From DASXKD01 sp963703605 (GTDB taxonomy: Bacteria > Actinomycetota > Actinomycetes > Streptosporangiales > Streptosporangiaceae), in contig CAVPFC010000040.1 of NCBI GenBank assembly GCA_963703605.1, forward strand, positions 248,001-312,000: 64,000 bases of DNA. The letters run 5' to 3'. Each line of letters begins with the position of its first letter. Position 1 is the first letter of the stretch. Made by a program: the position numbers and the translations under genes. This document shows positions 1-7,578 of this stretch, in pieces. The notes beneath the pieces were generated by a model that saw only the letters and a program-made list of their open reading frames with translations, made no database searches and was not told the DNA's origin.

Positions 1-318
1 CACCCGGTCGCAGCCGTTGATGTCGATGTTCTCGATCCGCTCGTCCTCCAGCAGGGGCTGGAGCCGCCCGACGCCGAACAACGCGGCGTGCACCCCGGTG
101 GCGAGCTCTTCCTCCTCCTGAGCGGTGAGCGGGGCCCGGCCCGCGGTGATGGCGGCGCGGGCGTGCCCTTCCAGGGCCTGGGCAATGAGCGCGCGGGCGA
201 ACTGCCGCTCGTCCTCCGCCGACATCGCGGGCAAGCCGGACGCGGCGTCCAGCCGCCGCTGCGCGGCCAGCCGGTCGCCTACCTCGCTGCGCAGCCGCTT
301 GACCAGGCCATGGTCCAT
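1..318 (-). CDS. cpaF: CpaF/TadA-family secretion ATPase, N-terminal part (cut by window edge)
   Basis: This is the first 106 codons of a type II/IV secretion ATPase that powers Tad/Flp pilus assembly at the inner face of the membrane. The N-terminal helical region ends with a stretch reading IENIDINGCDRV just before the window edge, which is typical of CpaF proteins ahead of the nucleotide-binding domain. The Walker motifs lie outside the window. The start ATG at 318 lies 4 bases after the stop of the upstream TadZ-like gene, so the two are probably translationally coupled in one operon with the CpaB-like gene. Family assignment rests on the motif and the Tad neighbours. Confidence 0.8.
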   Translation of the reverse strand, partial: MDHGLVKRLRSEVGDRLAAQRRLDAASGLPAMSAEDERQFARALIAQALEGHARAAITAGRAPLTAQEEEELATGVHAALFGVGRLQPLLEDERIENIDINGCDRV

Positions 319-322
319 CCGG

Positions 323-1141
323 TCACCGCCGTCCCGCGGGCGCGGCCACCGGGGCGCCGAGCGGGGCCGCCAGCCGTCCGGCGAGGTCGCGCGCGGTCCT
401 CATGAGCAGTGACCGGTTGAGGCGGCCGCCCCACTCGCCCCGCAGCGCCTCGGCGCTGGCCGGGTCGTAGGCGAGCCCGCCCACCACCCGCGCCGGGCCG
501 CCGGACCCCTCTGCTAGCCCCGACCCCGCCACCCCGCCCAAGGCCTGCCGCACCTCGCCGAGCGCCGCGTGGAACCGGCGGTCGCCCGCCACCACGACGA
601 CCGCGACCGGGATGGCCGGCCGGTGCCTGCGGGCGAGCGCGGTGCTGATCGCGGCGACCCGCTCTCGCAGCCGCACCACCTCGGCCAGCGTGTCCCTGGT
701 GACCAGCACGATCGCGGCGGCGGACGCGAGCAGGTCGTACGGCGGGCCGTCGGCGCCGAGCCGGCCGCAGTCGGCGATCACGTCCAGCCCACGGAGCTGG
801 GCCAGCGCCGCGCCCGCCGGTCCCCACAGCAGCTCAAGGCCGGCGCCCTGCTCGGCGGTGACCACCCCGGCCAGCACGTCGAGGCCGCCGCTGAGCTTCT
901 GCGTGTGCTCGAGTATCTGGTCCGGCCCGATGCCGCGCCGGCCCGCGACGGCCAGGCTGAGCAGCCCGCGCCCGGGATCGAGCTGGCCGCCCCCGGAGCC
1001 GGGCAGCCGGCAGGCGAGGTCGCCCCCGGCGGGGTCGCACTCGGCCAGCAGGACCGGCCGCGGCCAGACCGCGGCCAGCGCCACGCACGCCGTGGTGACC
1101 CCGGGCGCTCCCTTGTCGGCGGCGACGGCGATCAGGGCCAC
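323..1141 (-). CDS. TadZ/CpaE-like MinD-family ATPase
   Basis: This 272-residue protein begins at GTG 1141, two bases after the stop of the CpaB-like gene. An ORF extending further upstream is only read-through of that gene in another frame. A deviant Walker A motif, KGAPGVTT, sits at residues 10-17, followed by AECDPAGGDLA near residues 35-45, the pattern of MinD/ParA-type ATPases. In Tad systems such proteins (CpaE/TadZ) localise the pilus machinery and partner CpaF. There is no receiver domain in front, so it is shorter than Caulobacter CpaE. It lies between cpaB-like and cpaF genes in a tight minus-strand operon. Confidence 0.75.
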   Translation of the reverse strand: MALIAVAADKGAPGVTTACVALAAVWPRPVLLAECDPAGGDLACRLPGSGGGQLDPGRGLLSLAVAGRRGIGPDQILEHTQKLSGGLDVLAGVVTAEQGAGLELLWGPAGAALAQLRGLDVIADCGRLGADGPPYDLLASAAAIVLVTRDTLAEVVRLRERVAAISTALARRHRPAIPVAVVVVAGDRRFHAALGEVRQALGGVAGSGLAEGSGGPARVVGGLAYDPASAEALRGEWGGRLNRSLLMRTARDLAGRLAAPLGAPVAAPAGRR

Positions 1142-1143
1142 CG

Positions 1144-1866
1144 TCAGCCCGCTCCACCGGGCCGCGGGAGCACCGCCACCCCGACGTTGCCGTTGGCCGC
1201 GTTGCAGGCGACGGTGCCGGCCACCGCGGGCGCGAGCGCGACCCGTACGTCGATCGCGGACTGGCTGGTTGCCGCGGCGGGGGCGCTGATGGCGAGCACG
1301 ATGGCGTTCGCGGCGAGCATGCTGCCCGCGGCGCCGGGGCACGACTGCGTGGCGTCGCTCACCTCGTAGACGTCAACCCGGTCACCGACCTGGAGCCCGT
1401 CCGGCAGTTGCCCGTCCTTGAGCGCCAGCCCGACCACGGCCTTGCCCGCGGCGAAGTTGTTGGTCCTGGCGACCATCCCGCTGGACAGCAGTGTGCCCGG
1501 CGGGATCGCGGTGGCCGCGAAGAACTGGCTCACCTGGCCGGCCTCGCCCCACGGCACGTAGTTGACCCCGCCGCCGGGAGCGATCTCCACCTGCCGCAGC
1601 GCCCCGGCCGGTATCTGCTGGCCGGCCCCGAGCGCCTGGGTGATCTCGATCGCGGCCACCCGGTGCCCGTTCTGGATCACCAGGTACGCGGCGCCGAGCG
1701 CCCCGCCGAGGATGAGCAGCACGGCCAGGGCGGCCAGGCCGGGCTTGCGCTCGCGGACCGCGCGCGGCGGCCTCCTGCTCGCCGGGGCGGTCGGCCGCAC
1801 CCGCGGCTCCTTCTCGTGCGCGGCCGGTGCCGCGCCGCGCGCGAGCGTGGCTCGGTCACCCGACAT
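1144..1866 (-). CDS. CpaB/RcpC-like SAF-domain pilus assembly protein
   Basis: This 240-residue protein has a basic, proline-rich cytoplasmic N-terminus, one membrane helix at about residues 43-63, and then a periplasm-side SAF domain (about 68-135) recognisable by GQQIPAGALRQVEI and IPPGTLLSSGMV. SAF-domain CpaB/RcpC proteins help assemble the Flp pilus channel. The start is ATG 1866 with AGGGAG about eight bases upstream. A GTG at 1872 is too close to that ribosome site. The gene follows two exported-protein genes and precedes the TadZ-like ATPase. Confidence 0.75.
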   Translation of the reverse strand: MSGDRATLARGAAPAAHEKEPRVRPTAPASRRPPRAVRERKPGLAALAVLLILGGALGAAYLVIQNGHRVAAIEITQALGAGQQIPAGALRQVEIAPGGGVNYVPWGEAGQVSQFFAATAIPPGTLLSSGMVARTNNFAAGKAVVGLALKDGQLPDGLQVGDRVDVYEVSDATQSCPGAAGSMLAANAIVLAISAPAAATSQSAIDVRVALAPAVAGTVACNAANGNVGVAVLPRPGGAG

Positions 1867-1912
1867 GATCACAGCTCCCTGAATCTCGCATCTCTGCTGT
1901 CACAGCGACCCC

Positions 1913-3004
1913 CTAGGCCCCTGGGCTTGGACCGGTGACGGACTGAACCTCTTGCACGGTCACGTTCGAGGTACCGGTCTGCACCGGGACCGGCCACGGC
2001 GGTGAGGCGAACAGGTGCCGCCCCGGGGTGTCGGTGGCGGTCCACCACACCGTCCACCGGGCGGTGACGGTGATCGTGTAGGGGCCTCCGGTGGACGGCG
2101 CGAGGAAGGTGACCCCACACGGCGGGGCCGCGGACGCGTTGCCCCGGTACTGGCTTCCCGTGGCGCCGCACTGGTTGTAGACCTGGGCCTGCCCGGGGGA
2201 GCTCACCGAGAGCGAGACCCGGGGCGCCGAGGTGGTGACCGTGGCCGACAGGGTGCCGCCGCCGGGCAGCGGCACGCTCGCCGTGTCGGTGGGGCTTTCC
2301 GGGCCGGTGTAGGTCACCCACACCCAGACGGGCAGGTTGACGTCGCTGGGCGTGCCGGCCGCCGGGTTGGTGTACACCCTGATGCCGGGCAGGGTGAGTT
2401 CGGCCCGGGCGAGGTCGGCGAGGATGCTCCCGTCGATCGGGTGACCGGGGGTGGCCGGGCCGCCCCGCTGCGGCGCCAGGTACTCCAGGTACTGGGCGCT
2501 GAAATTCAGCATCTGGACCAGGCCGGTGGCGCACGCGAACCCGTTGACCCCGGTGTTCACCCAGGACGGCACCCACCACCAGCCCGATCCCCCCTGCTTG
2601 CTCTTGAACACGTGGTTGATGGCGGTCTTGAGGCCGGCGATCCGGCCGAGCACCCCGTAGAGCCCGGGCTGCTGGCTGGCGAACCACCACCAGTAGTCGT
2701 CCGCGTCGCCGGTCGGGCTCGGCTGCGGGTCACCGGCGTGGTAGGAGTTGCCGCCGGTGAACCGGGGCTCCACCCAGCACGGCGCGGGCAGGTAGGTTGC
2801 CGGGCCGCCCAGGGCGCCCGGGGTGGCGTTGCCGCCGATGGTCACGTTGGAGTAGGCGAACGCCGAGTACCCCGGGCCGCCGGCCGGTGCCGCGCGGGCG
2901 GTTCGCGCCGCGAGCGCCGGCCCCGCCGGGACGGCTCCGGCCAGGGCCGCGGACGCGGCCAGGGCCGTGCTGAGCGTGACGGCCACGAGCAGGCGGGTCC
3001 TCAT
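1913..3004 (-). CDS. Exported protein of the Tad-like operon, unknown function
   Basis: The 363-residue product begins with a signal peptide (residues 1 to about 33, ending ALAARTARA) and is predicted to be exported. The mature part is rich in Trp (WWWF and WWWVPSW clusters) and has beta-rich, Thr/Ser/Pro segments with two Cys pairs in the C-terminal third. I do not recognise the family. Its ATG overlaps the stop of the preceding lipoprotein gene (ATGA at 3001-3004), and it is followed closely by the CpaB-like gene, so it is probably a surface or pilus-associated component of the same operon. Confidence 0.65.
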   Translation of the reverse strand: MRTRLLVAVTLSTALAASAALAGAVPAGPALAARTARAAPAGGPGYSAFAYSNVTIGGNATPGALGGPATYLPAPCWVEPRFTGGNSYHAGDPQPSPTGDADDYWWWFASQQPGLYGVLGRIAGLKTAINHVFKSKQGGSGWWWVPSWVNTGVNGFACATGLVQMLNFSAQYLEYLAPQRGGPATPGHPIDGSILADLARAELTLPGIRVYTNPAAGTPSDVNLPVWVWVTYTGPESPTDTASVPLPGGGTLSATVTTSAPRVSLSVSSPGQAQVYNQCGATGSQYRGNASAAPPCGVTFLAPSTGGPYTITVTARWTVWWTATDTPGRHLFASPPWPVPVQTGTSNVTVQEVQSVTGPSPGA

Positions 3005-3642
3005 CGGCACATCGCTCCCTGGGTACTCGAAGCGGGGTAGACGACCAAGCGGTTCACCGACCAGGTGCCGTTGCTGCGGCGCCCCTCGGACACCGCTTCC
3101 AGGTAGCGCGCGGGCCTGGTGGGCAGCGCCGGGCCCACGGTGGCCCCGGTCCGCGCGTTGACGTCGTGGAACGCCGCGGCGTCGACGCAGGACAGCAGGC
3201 TGGCCCCAGTGCCGAAGTAGACCGCGGTGACCTTGGTGCCGGAGTACTGGATCGTGCCCTTGACGGTGCGGCCGACGCCGCGGTAACGCGCCACCTCGCG
3301 GCGCACGAACGTCAGCGCGTCGCCCGTGGCCTGGCCCGCGTACGCGGTGTTCCGGCCGTGGCTGACCACCCCGGCCCACATCGACGCGACGTACTCCTGG
3401 TAGCCGGCGACGATGGCCCGCCGGGTGGGGTCGGCGGGCGCCGGGGACGTGAAGTCGATCGACACGCCCGCCGGGAAGAGGAAGCCATCGAGGCGCTGGG
3501 CCGTCGAGGTAGCTAAGGGCGCCGCCTGCACGGGCTGGGATGACAGCGATCCGGCCGGATGGAAAACCGCTGCGCTCCCGCTGCCGCAGGCCGCCACACC
3601 AGCCAGTACGCCCACAGCAAGCATCGCCGCTGCGCCACGCAT
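3001..3642 (-). CDS. Lipoprotein, first gene of the Tad-like operon
   Basis: The 213-residue protein starts at ATG 3642, preceded by a strong AGGAGG ribosome-binding site eight or nine bases upstream. A longer ORF starting at 3828 lacks this and is not favoured. A lipobox, LAGVAAC, places the lipidated Cys at residue 19. The mature domain ends with a Cys pair. No enzymatic motif was recognised. It overlaps the next gene by four bases (ATGA), which indicates an operon with the exported Trp-rich protein and the CpaB, TadZ and CpaF homologues. Confidence 0.7.
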   Translation of the reverse strand: MRGAAAMLAVGVLAGVAACGSGSAAVFHPAGSLSSQPVQAAPLATSTAQRLDGFLFPAGVSIDFTSPAPADPTRRAIVAGYQEYVASMWAGVVSHGRNTAYAGQATGDALTFVRREVARYRGVGRTVKGTIQYSGTKVTAVYFGTGASLLSCVDAAAFHDVNARTGATVGPALPTRPARYLEAVSEGRRSNGTWSVNRLVVYPASSTQGAMCR

Positions 3643-3763
3643 CGTGCCTCCTGGTACGCCGGGAACCATTGATCCGTCAGCCCCGGCGCTACCAGATCCA
3701 GCTAATAAGCTACAGAAGCACCTGCCGCTGGCAGCGCGTATTTCGAGATAATCGGGACGATTC

Positions 3764-4342
3764 ATGGCCTCTCGCCGCGCCGGGACGGGTGGCTGGGCCT
3801 GGGCCACGATCGTGGTCACGGCCGTCACGCTGGCCGCGGTCGCGCTGCGCTTCGGGCTGAGCCCCGTGCTGCCCGCGTTCTGTTACCTGGCGGCGGCCGG
3901 GGTCCCACTGGCCTTCATCGACGCCAGGCAGCGCCGCCTGCCCGATGTGCTCACGCTGCCGTCCTATCCCGCCTGCCTGCTGCTGCTCGCAGTGGCGGCG
4001 CCGTTCCTGCCCGGTGGTTCCGGCCGGTTCGTCCACGCGCTGATCGGGATGGCGGCCGCGGTCGCGTTCTTCGGCCTCCTGCTGCTCGTGTCGCCGGCCG
4101 GGATCGGCCTGGGCGACGTGAAGCTGGCCGGCCCGCTCGGCGCCTACCTGGGCTGGCTCGGTGCGGCCGCGTTCGTGACCGGGCTGCTGGCCGCCTGGCT
4201 GCTCGCGGCGGTCACCGCGATCGGCCTGCTGCTCGCCCGCCGGGCCACCAGGAAAACCGAGATCCCGTTCGGCCCCTTCCTCGTTGCCGGCACGGTCGGC
4301 GTGGTCCTGGCCAGCGGATTCGTCTCCGCCCTTGCGCACTAA
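3764..4342 (+). CDS. Prepilin peptidase, A24 family (CpaA/TadV-like)
   Basis: This 192-residue polytopic membrane protein carries the two aspartates of A24 leader peptidases: D53 in FIDARQRRLPD and D118 in GLGDVK. These enzymes cleave the signal of Flp/Tad prepilins at the inner membrane. The protein lacks the N-terminal methyltransferase domain of bifunctional PilD, as is normal for TadV/CpaA. It is transcribed divergently from the lipoprotein-led Tad operon, so the gap at 3643-3763 must hold both promoters. Confidence 0.85.
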   Translation: MASRRAGTGGWAWATIVVTAVTLAAVALRFGLSPVLPAFCYLAAAGVPLAFIDARQRRLPDVLTLPSYPACLLLLAVAAPFLPGGSGRFVHALIGMAAAVAFFGLLLLVSPAGIGLGDVKLAGPLGAYLGWLGAAAFVTGLLAAWLLAAVTAIGLLLARRATRKTEIPFGPFLVAGTVGVVLASGFVSALAH

Positions 4343-4358
4343 TGGGCAGGGTGCCTGG

Positions 4359-4934
4359 CTAACCACCGGGGCGGGGCCCTGGGCCGCGCGGCCCGCGACC
4401 CGGACCCAGGTCACAGGCCCTTGCCGCGGCCTGGAAGACCGGCGAGCTCGGACCGATGCCGCCGGCGGACGCCGGGGGCGGACCTTGCTGGCCCGGTGCG
4501 GATGGGTCGGGGAAGTTGGTGACCCCGTGGGCGCGCATGCACTCGGCCCGTTTCAGCTCCAGGCCGCCGAGCTGTTCCTGCTGCGCCTCGGTCACCTGCA
4601 GAGAACCAGGCGGCAGCAGCGCCGCGCAGGCAAGACCGGCCGCCCGCAGCACGGGGGAACCGATGTTGGCTTGGCTGTCGCTGACGATGCCTTGGCTGGT
4701 GGGGTCCGGGAAGGTCGGCTCGCCGTGGGTGCGCATGCACTGCACGAAGGCAAGCGCCTTCTGGTACTTCTTCGGCTGAGCCAAGCTGGGGGAGCTGCCG
4801 CTGCTGCCGCACCCGGTCAGCACCACGGCCATCCCTATCGCGGCGACGATCAGCAGCGCCGCCCACACCTGTGGCCTCAGCCACCATGGCTCACCATCCC
4901 GGACCCGGTGGCCGCCGGTTGAGTCCCGGTCCAT
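4359..4934 (-). CDS. Lipoprotein with duplicated CMRxHG/FPDP motif
   Basis: The 191-residue product has a membrane-spanning signal with lipobox LTGC followed by a Ser/Gly spacer, so it should be anchored outside the membrane. Two internal repeats each carry a CMRxHG stretch and then FPDP about ten residues later (CMRTHGEPTFPDP and CMRAHGVTNFPDP). Such duplicated Cys/His-containing lipoproteins are common in actinomycetes and often sit next to export or signalling genes, but their ligand is unknown to me. It is divergent from a histidine kinase gene at 5075, which suggests it is sensed or controlled by that system. Start ATG 4934 was chosen over longer ORF starts because it precedes the signal sequence directly. 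Confidence 0.65.
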   Translation of the reverse strand: MDRDSTGGHRVRDGEPWWLRPQVWAALLIVAAIGMAVVLTGCGSSGSSPSLAQPKKYQKALAFVQCMRTHGEPTFPDPTSQGIVSDSQANIGSPVLRAAGLACAALLPPGSLQVTEAQQEQLGGLELKRAECMRAHGVTNFPDPSAPGQQGPPPASAGGIGPSSPVFQAAARACDLGPGRGPRGPGPRPGG

Positions 4935-5074
4935 TGTCACGGGCCCCACGATGGCCGACGGCGGCCCCGCCCGGCATCGGGCGCCGGGATACATTATTGG
5001 CCGCATCCCTAGACCCCGGGCGTACGCCTGATGGCCAATATCCCGGCGCTGGGCCGCGCGGTTACGATCTGCCC

Positions 5075-6244
5075 ATGGATCCGCCACGTGCGCTGGTCAA
5101 CCACGTGCCGCTGGGCGCTTATCGCGCCTTCGTGTGGTCCGGCGGCTATCGCTTGGCCGGCCAGGGGCGCCCGGCTGCTTCGTTCTGGCCGGCCTTGCTG
5201 GCCACGGTCGGACTGGTCGTGCTGACCGCCTGGCTCGTGCGGCGCAGGCCGTTCTGGGCGCTGGCCCTGCTGCTGGCCTGCTGCGCCGCCGCGGTGCTGG
5301 CGCCGGCCTCATGGCAGGCCATGTTGTTCCCGGCGGTCCTGCCGCTGATTCCCCCGCTGCCCTCGGTGCTGGTCCTGTTGGCCGGCGCCACGATCTGTGT
5401 CATCGCGGCCACCCGCCCGCGCCTGACCTCGGTCACCGCCGCCCTCGTCGCGCTCGGCGTGCTGACCGGTTGCCTGGTGCTGCGGGTACCGTACGACAGC
5501 CCGCCGGTGCTGGCCCTCGTCGTGACGACCGTCATCGCCTGGCTGATCGGCAACTCGATCCGGCAGAGCCGCACCCACGCCGAGGCGCTGCGCGCCCAGG
5601 CCGGGGCGCAGGCGGCCACGGCGGAACGGCTGCGGATCGCCCGTGAACTGCACGACATGGTCGCGCACAGCGTCGGCATCATCGCGATCCAGGCCGGGGC
5701 CGGCCGCCGCGTCATCGACACCCAGCCCGCCGAGGCGCGTGATGCCCTGGCCGCGATCGAGACCACCAGCCGGGAAACCCTCGCGGGGCTGCGGCGGATG
5801 CTGGGCGCCCTGCGCCGGGGCGATCCCGGCGATGAACCAGGCCAGGGACCGCTGGACCCGGCGCCCGGCCTGGCCGACGTGAGCAGGCTGGCCACGGCCA
5901 CGGCCTGCGCCGGGGTCCGCGTCGAGGTGCAGTGGCGCGGCGAGCAGCGCCCGCTGCCGGCCGACGTCGACGCCTCGGCGTTTCGCATCATCCAGGAGGC
6001 GGTCACCAACGTGGTCCGGCACGCCGGCACCGGCCATTGCCGGGTGTCGATCGACCATCAAGACCACGAGCTGTCCATCGAGGTGGTCGACGACGGGCAC
6101 GGCGGCACCGTCACCGGCACCGGATACGGCATCGCCGGCATGCGCGAACGGGTCGGGCTGCTGCACGGCCAGTTCACCGCGGGGCCACGGCCCGGCGGCG
6201 GGTTCCGCGTGGCGGCCCGGCTCCCGGTGCCGGCCGGGGCCTGA
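5075..6244 (+). CDS. Sensor histidine kinase, NarL/DesK type (HisKA_3)
   Basis: The 389-residue kinase has about six hydrophobic segments in its first 160 residues and then a dimerisation helix with the phospho-acceptor His at about residue 193 in ARELHDMVAHS. The ATP-binding domain shows IIQEAVTNVVRHAG (N box), VVDDGHGG (G1) and GYGIAGMRERV (G2). This is the architecture of sensors paired with LuxR-type response regulators. The partner regulator begins 13 bases downstream. The start at ATG 5075 sits shortly before the first membrane segment. The longer ORF from 4871 would overlap the divergent lipoprotein gene. Confidence 0.88.
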   Translation: MDPPRALVNHVPLGAYRAFVWSGGYRLAGQGRPAASFWPALLATVGLVVLTAWLVRRRPFWALALLLACCAAAVLAPASWQAMLFPAVLPLIPPLPSVLVLLAGATICVIAATRPRLTSVTAALVALGVLTGCLVLRVPYDSPPVLALVVTTVIAWLIGNSIRQSRTHAEALRAQAGAQAATAERLRIARELHDMVAHSVGIIAIQAGAGRRVIDTQPAEARDALAAIETTSRETLAGLRRMLGALRRGDPGDEPGQGPLDPAPGLADVSRLATATACAGVRVEVQWRGEQRPLPADVDASAFRIIQEAVTNVVRHAGTGHCRVSIDHQDHELSIEVVDDGHGGTVTGTGYGIAGMRERVGLLHGQFTAGPRPGGGFRVAARLPVPAGA

Positions 6245-6257
6245 TGAGCCGGGCCCG

Positions 6258-6914
6258 ATGACGATCCGCGTCGCGCTGGCCGACGACCAGCCGCTGGTGC
6301 GTGCCGGGCTGCGCGTGCTCATCGCCGACATCCCGGATCTGGACGTCGCCGGGGAGGCCGGCACCGGCGCCCAGGCGGTCCAGCTGGTCAGGGACGCCGA
6401 GCCGGACGTGGTGCTGATGGACATCCGCATGCCGGGCATGGACGGCATCGAGGCCACCCGGCTGATCACGGCGGGCCACGCCGCGACCCGCGTCATCATC
6501 CTGACCACGTTCGACGATGACGACTACGTCTACGCCGCGCTGCGGGCCGGGGCGAGCGGGTTCCTGGTCAAGGACATGGCGCTGGACGACATTCTCGCCG
6601 CGATCCGCGTGGTCGCCGGCGGCGACGCCCTGCTCGCGCCGGGCGTGACCCGCCGTCTCATCGAGGAGTTCGCGGCCCGGCCCGAACCGGCGCCGCAGCC
6701 GCGGGAGATCGACGGCATTACCGAGCGCGAACGCGAGGTGCTGACCCTCGTCGCGCGGGGCCTGTCCAACGGCGAGATCGCCGCGCGGCTGTGCATCAGC
6801 ATGGCCACCGTCAAGGCGCACGTGGCGCACCTGCTCACCAAGCTCGGCGCCCGGGACCGGGTCCAGCTCGTCATCGCCGCCTACGAGGCCGGCCTGGTGT
6901 CACCGTCCCGCTGA
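6258..6914 (+). CDS. Response regulator, NarL/LuxR type
   Basis: The 218-residue protein has a receiver domain with acidic pocket residues DD at 9-10, phospho-acceptor D55 in VLMDIRMPGMDG, and a conserved Lys in FLVKDMALDD. It is followed by a LuxR-type helix-turn-helix in the last 65 residues (ITEREREVLTLVARGLSNGEI). It forms a cognate pair with the kinase immediately upstream. Likely targets are the divergent lipoprotein gene or the operon itself, which is inference from position. Confidence 0.9.
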   Translation: MTIRVALADDQPLVRAGLRVLIADIPDLDVAGEAGTGAQAVQLVRDAEPDVVLMDIRMPGMDGIEATRLITAGHAATRVIILTTFDDDDYVYAALRAGASGFLVKDMALDDILAAIRVVAGGDALLAPGVTRRLIEEFAARPEPAPQPREIDGITEREREVLTLVARGLSNGEIAARLCISMATVKAHVAHLLTKLGARDRVQLVIAAYEAGLVSPSR

Positions 6915-6919
6915 CCCGC

Positions 6920-6941
6920 GCCGCGGGCACGGCCCCGCGGC
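6920..6941. terminator. Hairpin between convergent genes
   Basis: Eight-base arms GCCGCGGG and CCCGCGGC enclose a six-base loop, just downstream of the response-regulator stop and between it and the convergent ParB-like gene. No T-run follows, as is usual in high-GC actinomycetes. Confidence 0.4.
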
Positions 6942-6993
6942 TGATCGCCTGGACGCTCGCCCCGCCCGGCGGCACCGCTGGGAGCGGTCAGTA

Positions 6994-7356
6994 CTAGCCG
7001 AGCTTGAGCGGCACGTCCGCGTAAGGGTCGAGCGCGTAGGCGAGGGAGACCCGGTGGTAGCCGTCCGCGATGTCCCCCTCCGCGACGAGAATCGGGGACA
7101 GCTTCTCCCCGGCCAGCACCTTCTTCAGGTCTCTCAGCACGCCCGGGTCCGACAGCGGCATCGGGTCGCGCCGGGTCGCCCGCAGTATGTCGTTGGCGCG
7201 GCGGGTGATGACCGGGAGCTTCCGCAGCTTCTCCGACACCTCCCGGGCATGGCTCTCCCCGAAGCGGATGCTGAGGTAGCCGGAGGCAGCGGCGTAGTCG
7301 TGCTCGACGACGTCCTTCTTCCACTGCAACTGCGGGACGGCTTCCGGTGTGGTCAT
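6994..7356 (-). CDS. Small ParB-like (DGYHR-motif) protein
   Basis: The 120-residue protein contains RDPMPLSDPGVLRDLKK followed by LSPILVAEGDIADGYHRVSLAY. The DGYHR segment resembles the phosphate-binding GxHR box of ParB/sulfiredoxin-like nuclease folds. It lacks the helix-turn-helix and dimerisation domains of chromosomal ParB, so a role in segregation is unlikely. Start ATG 7356 has an AAGGA/GAGGAGGG stretch upstream. It stands alone between the two-component system and namH. Function unknown. Confidence 0.6.
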   Translation of the reverse strand: MTTPEAVPQLQWKKDVVEHDYAAASGYLSIRFGESHAREVSEKLRKLPVITRRANDILRATRRDPMPLSDPGVLRDLKKVLAGEKLSPILVAEGDIADGYHRVSLAYALDPYADVPLKLG

Positions 7357-7578
7357 TCGTCCTTGCCCTCCTCGCGCCGCAGAGCGGCGGACTCCCCGGT
7401 TGTTCATCTGCAATTTACGGCGTGTTCTTGTTCAGGCTAGAGGTCCGCGCCGGCGAGGGCCGACCGGGCGGGGGCCGCGGTGCCCCCGCGTTCGGGAGCC
7501 GGGCAGCACTTGCGCCGGGTAGATTCTTACGCTGGCGTATATGCGGCCGCCCAGCGAGTATCAGCGAGGAGCAGCACG

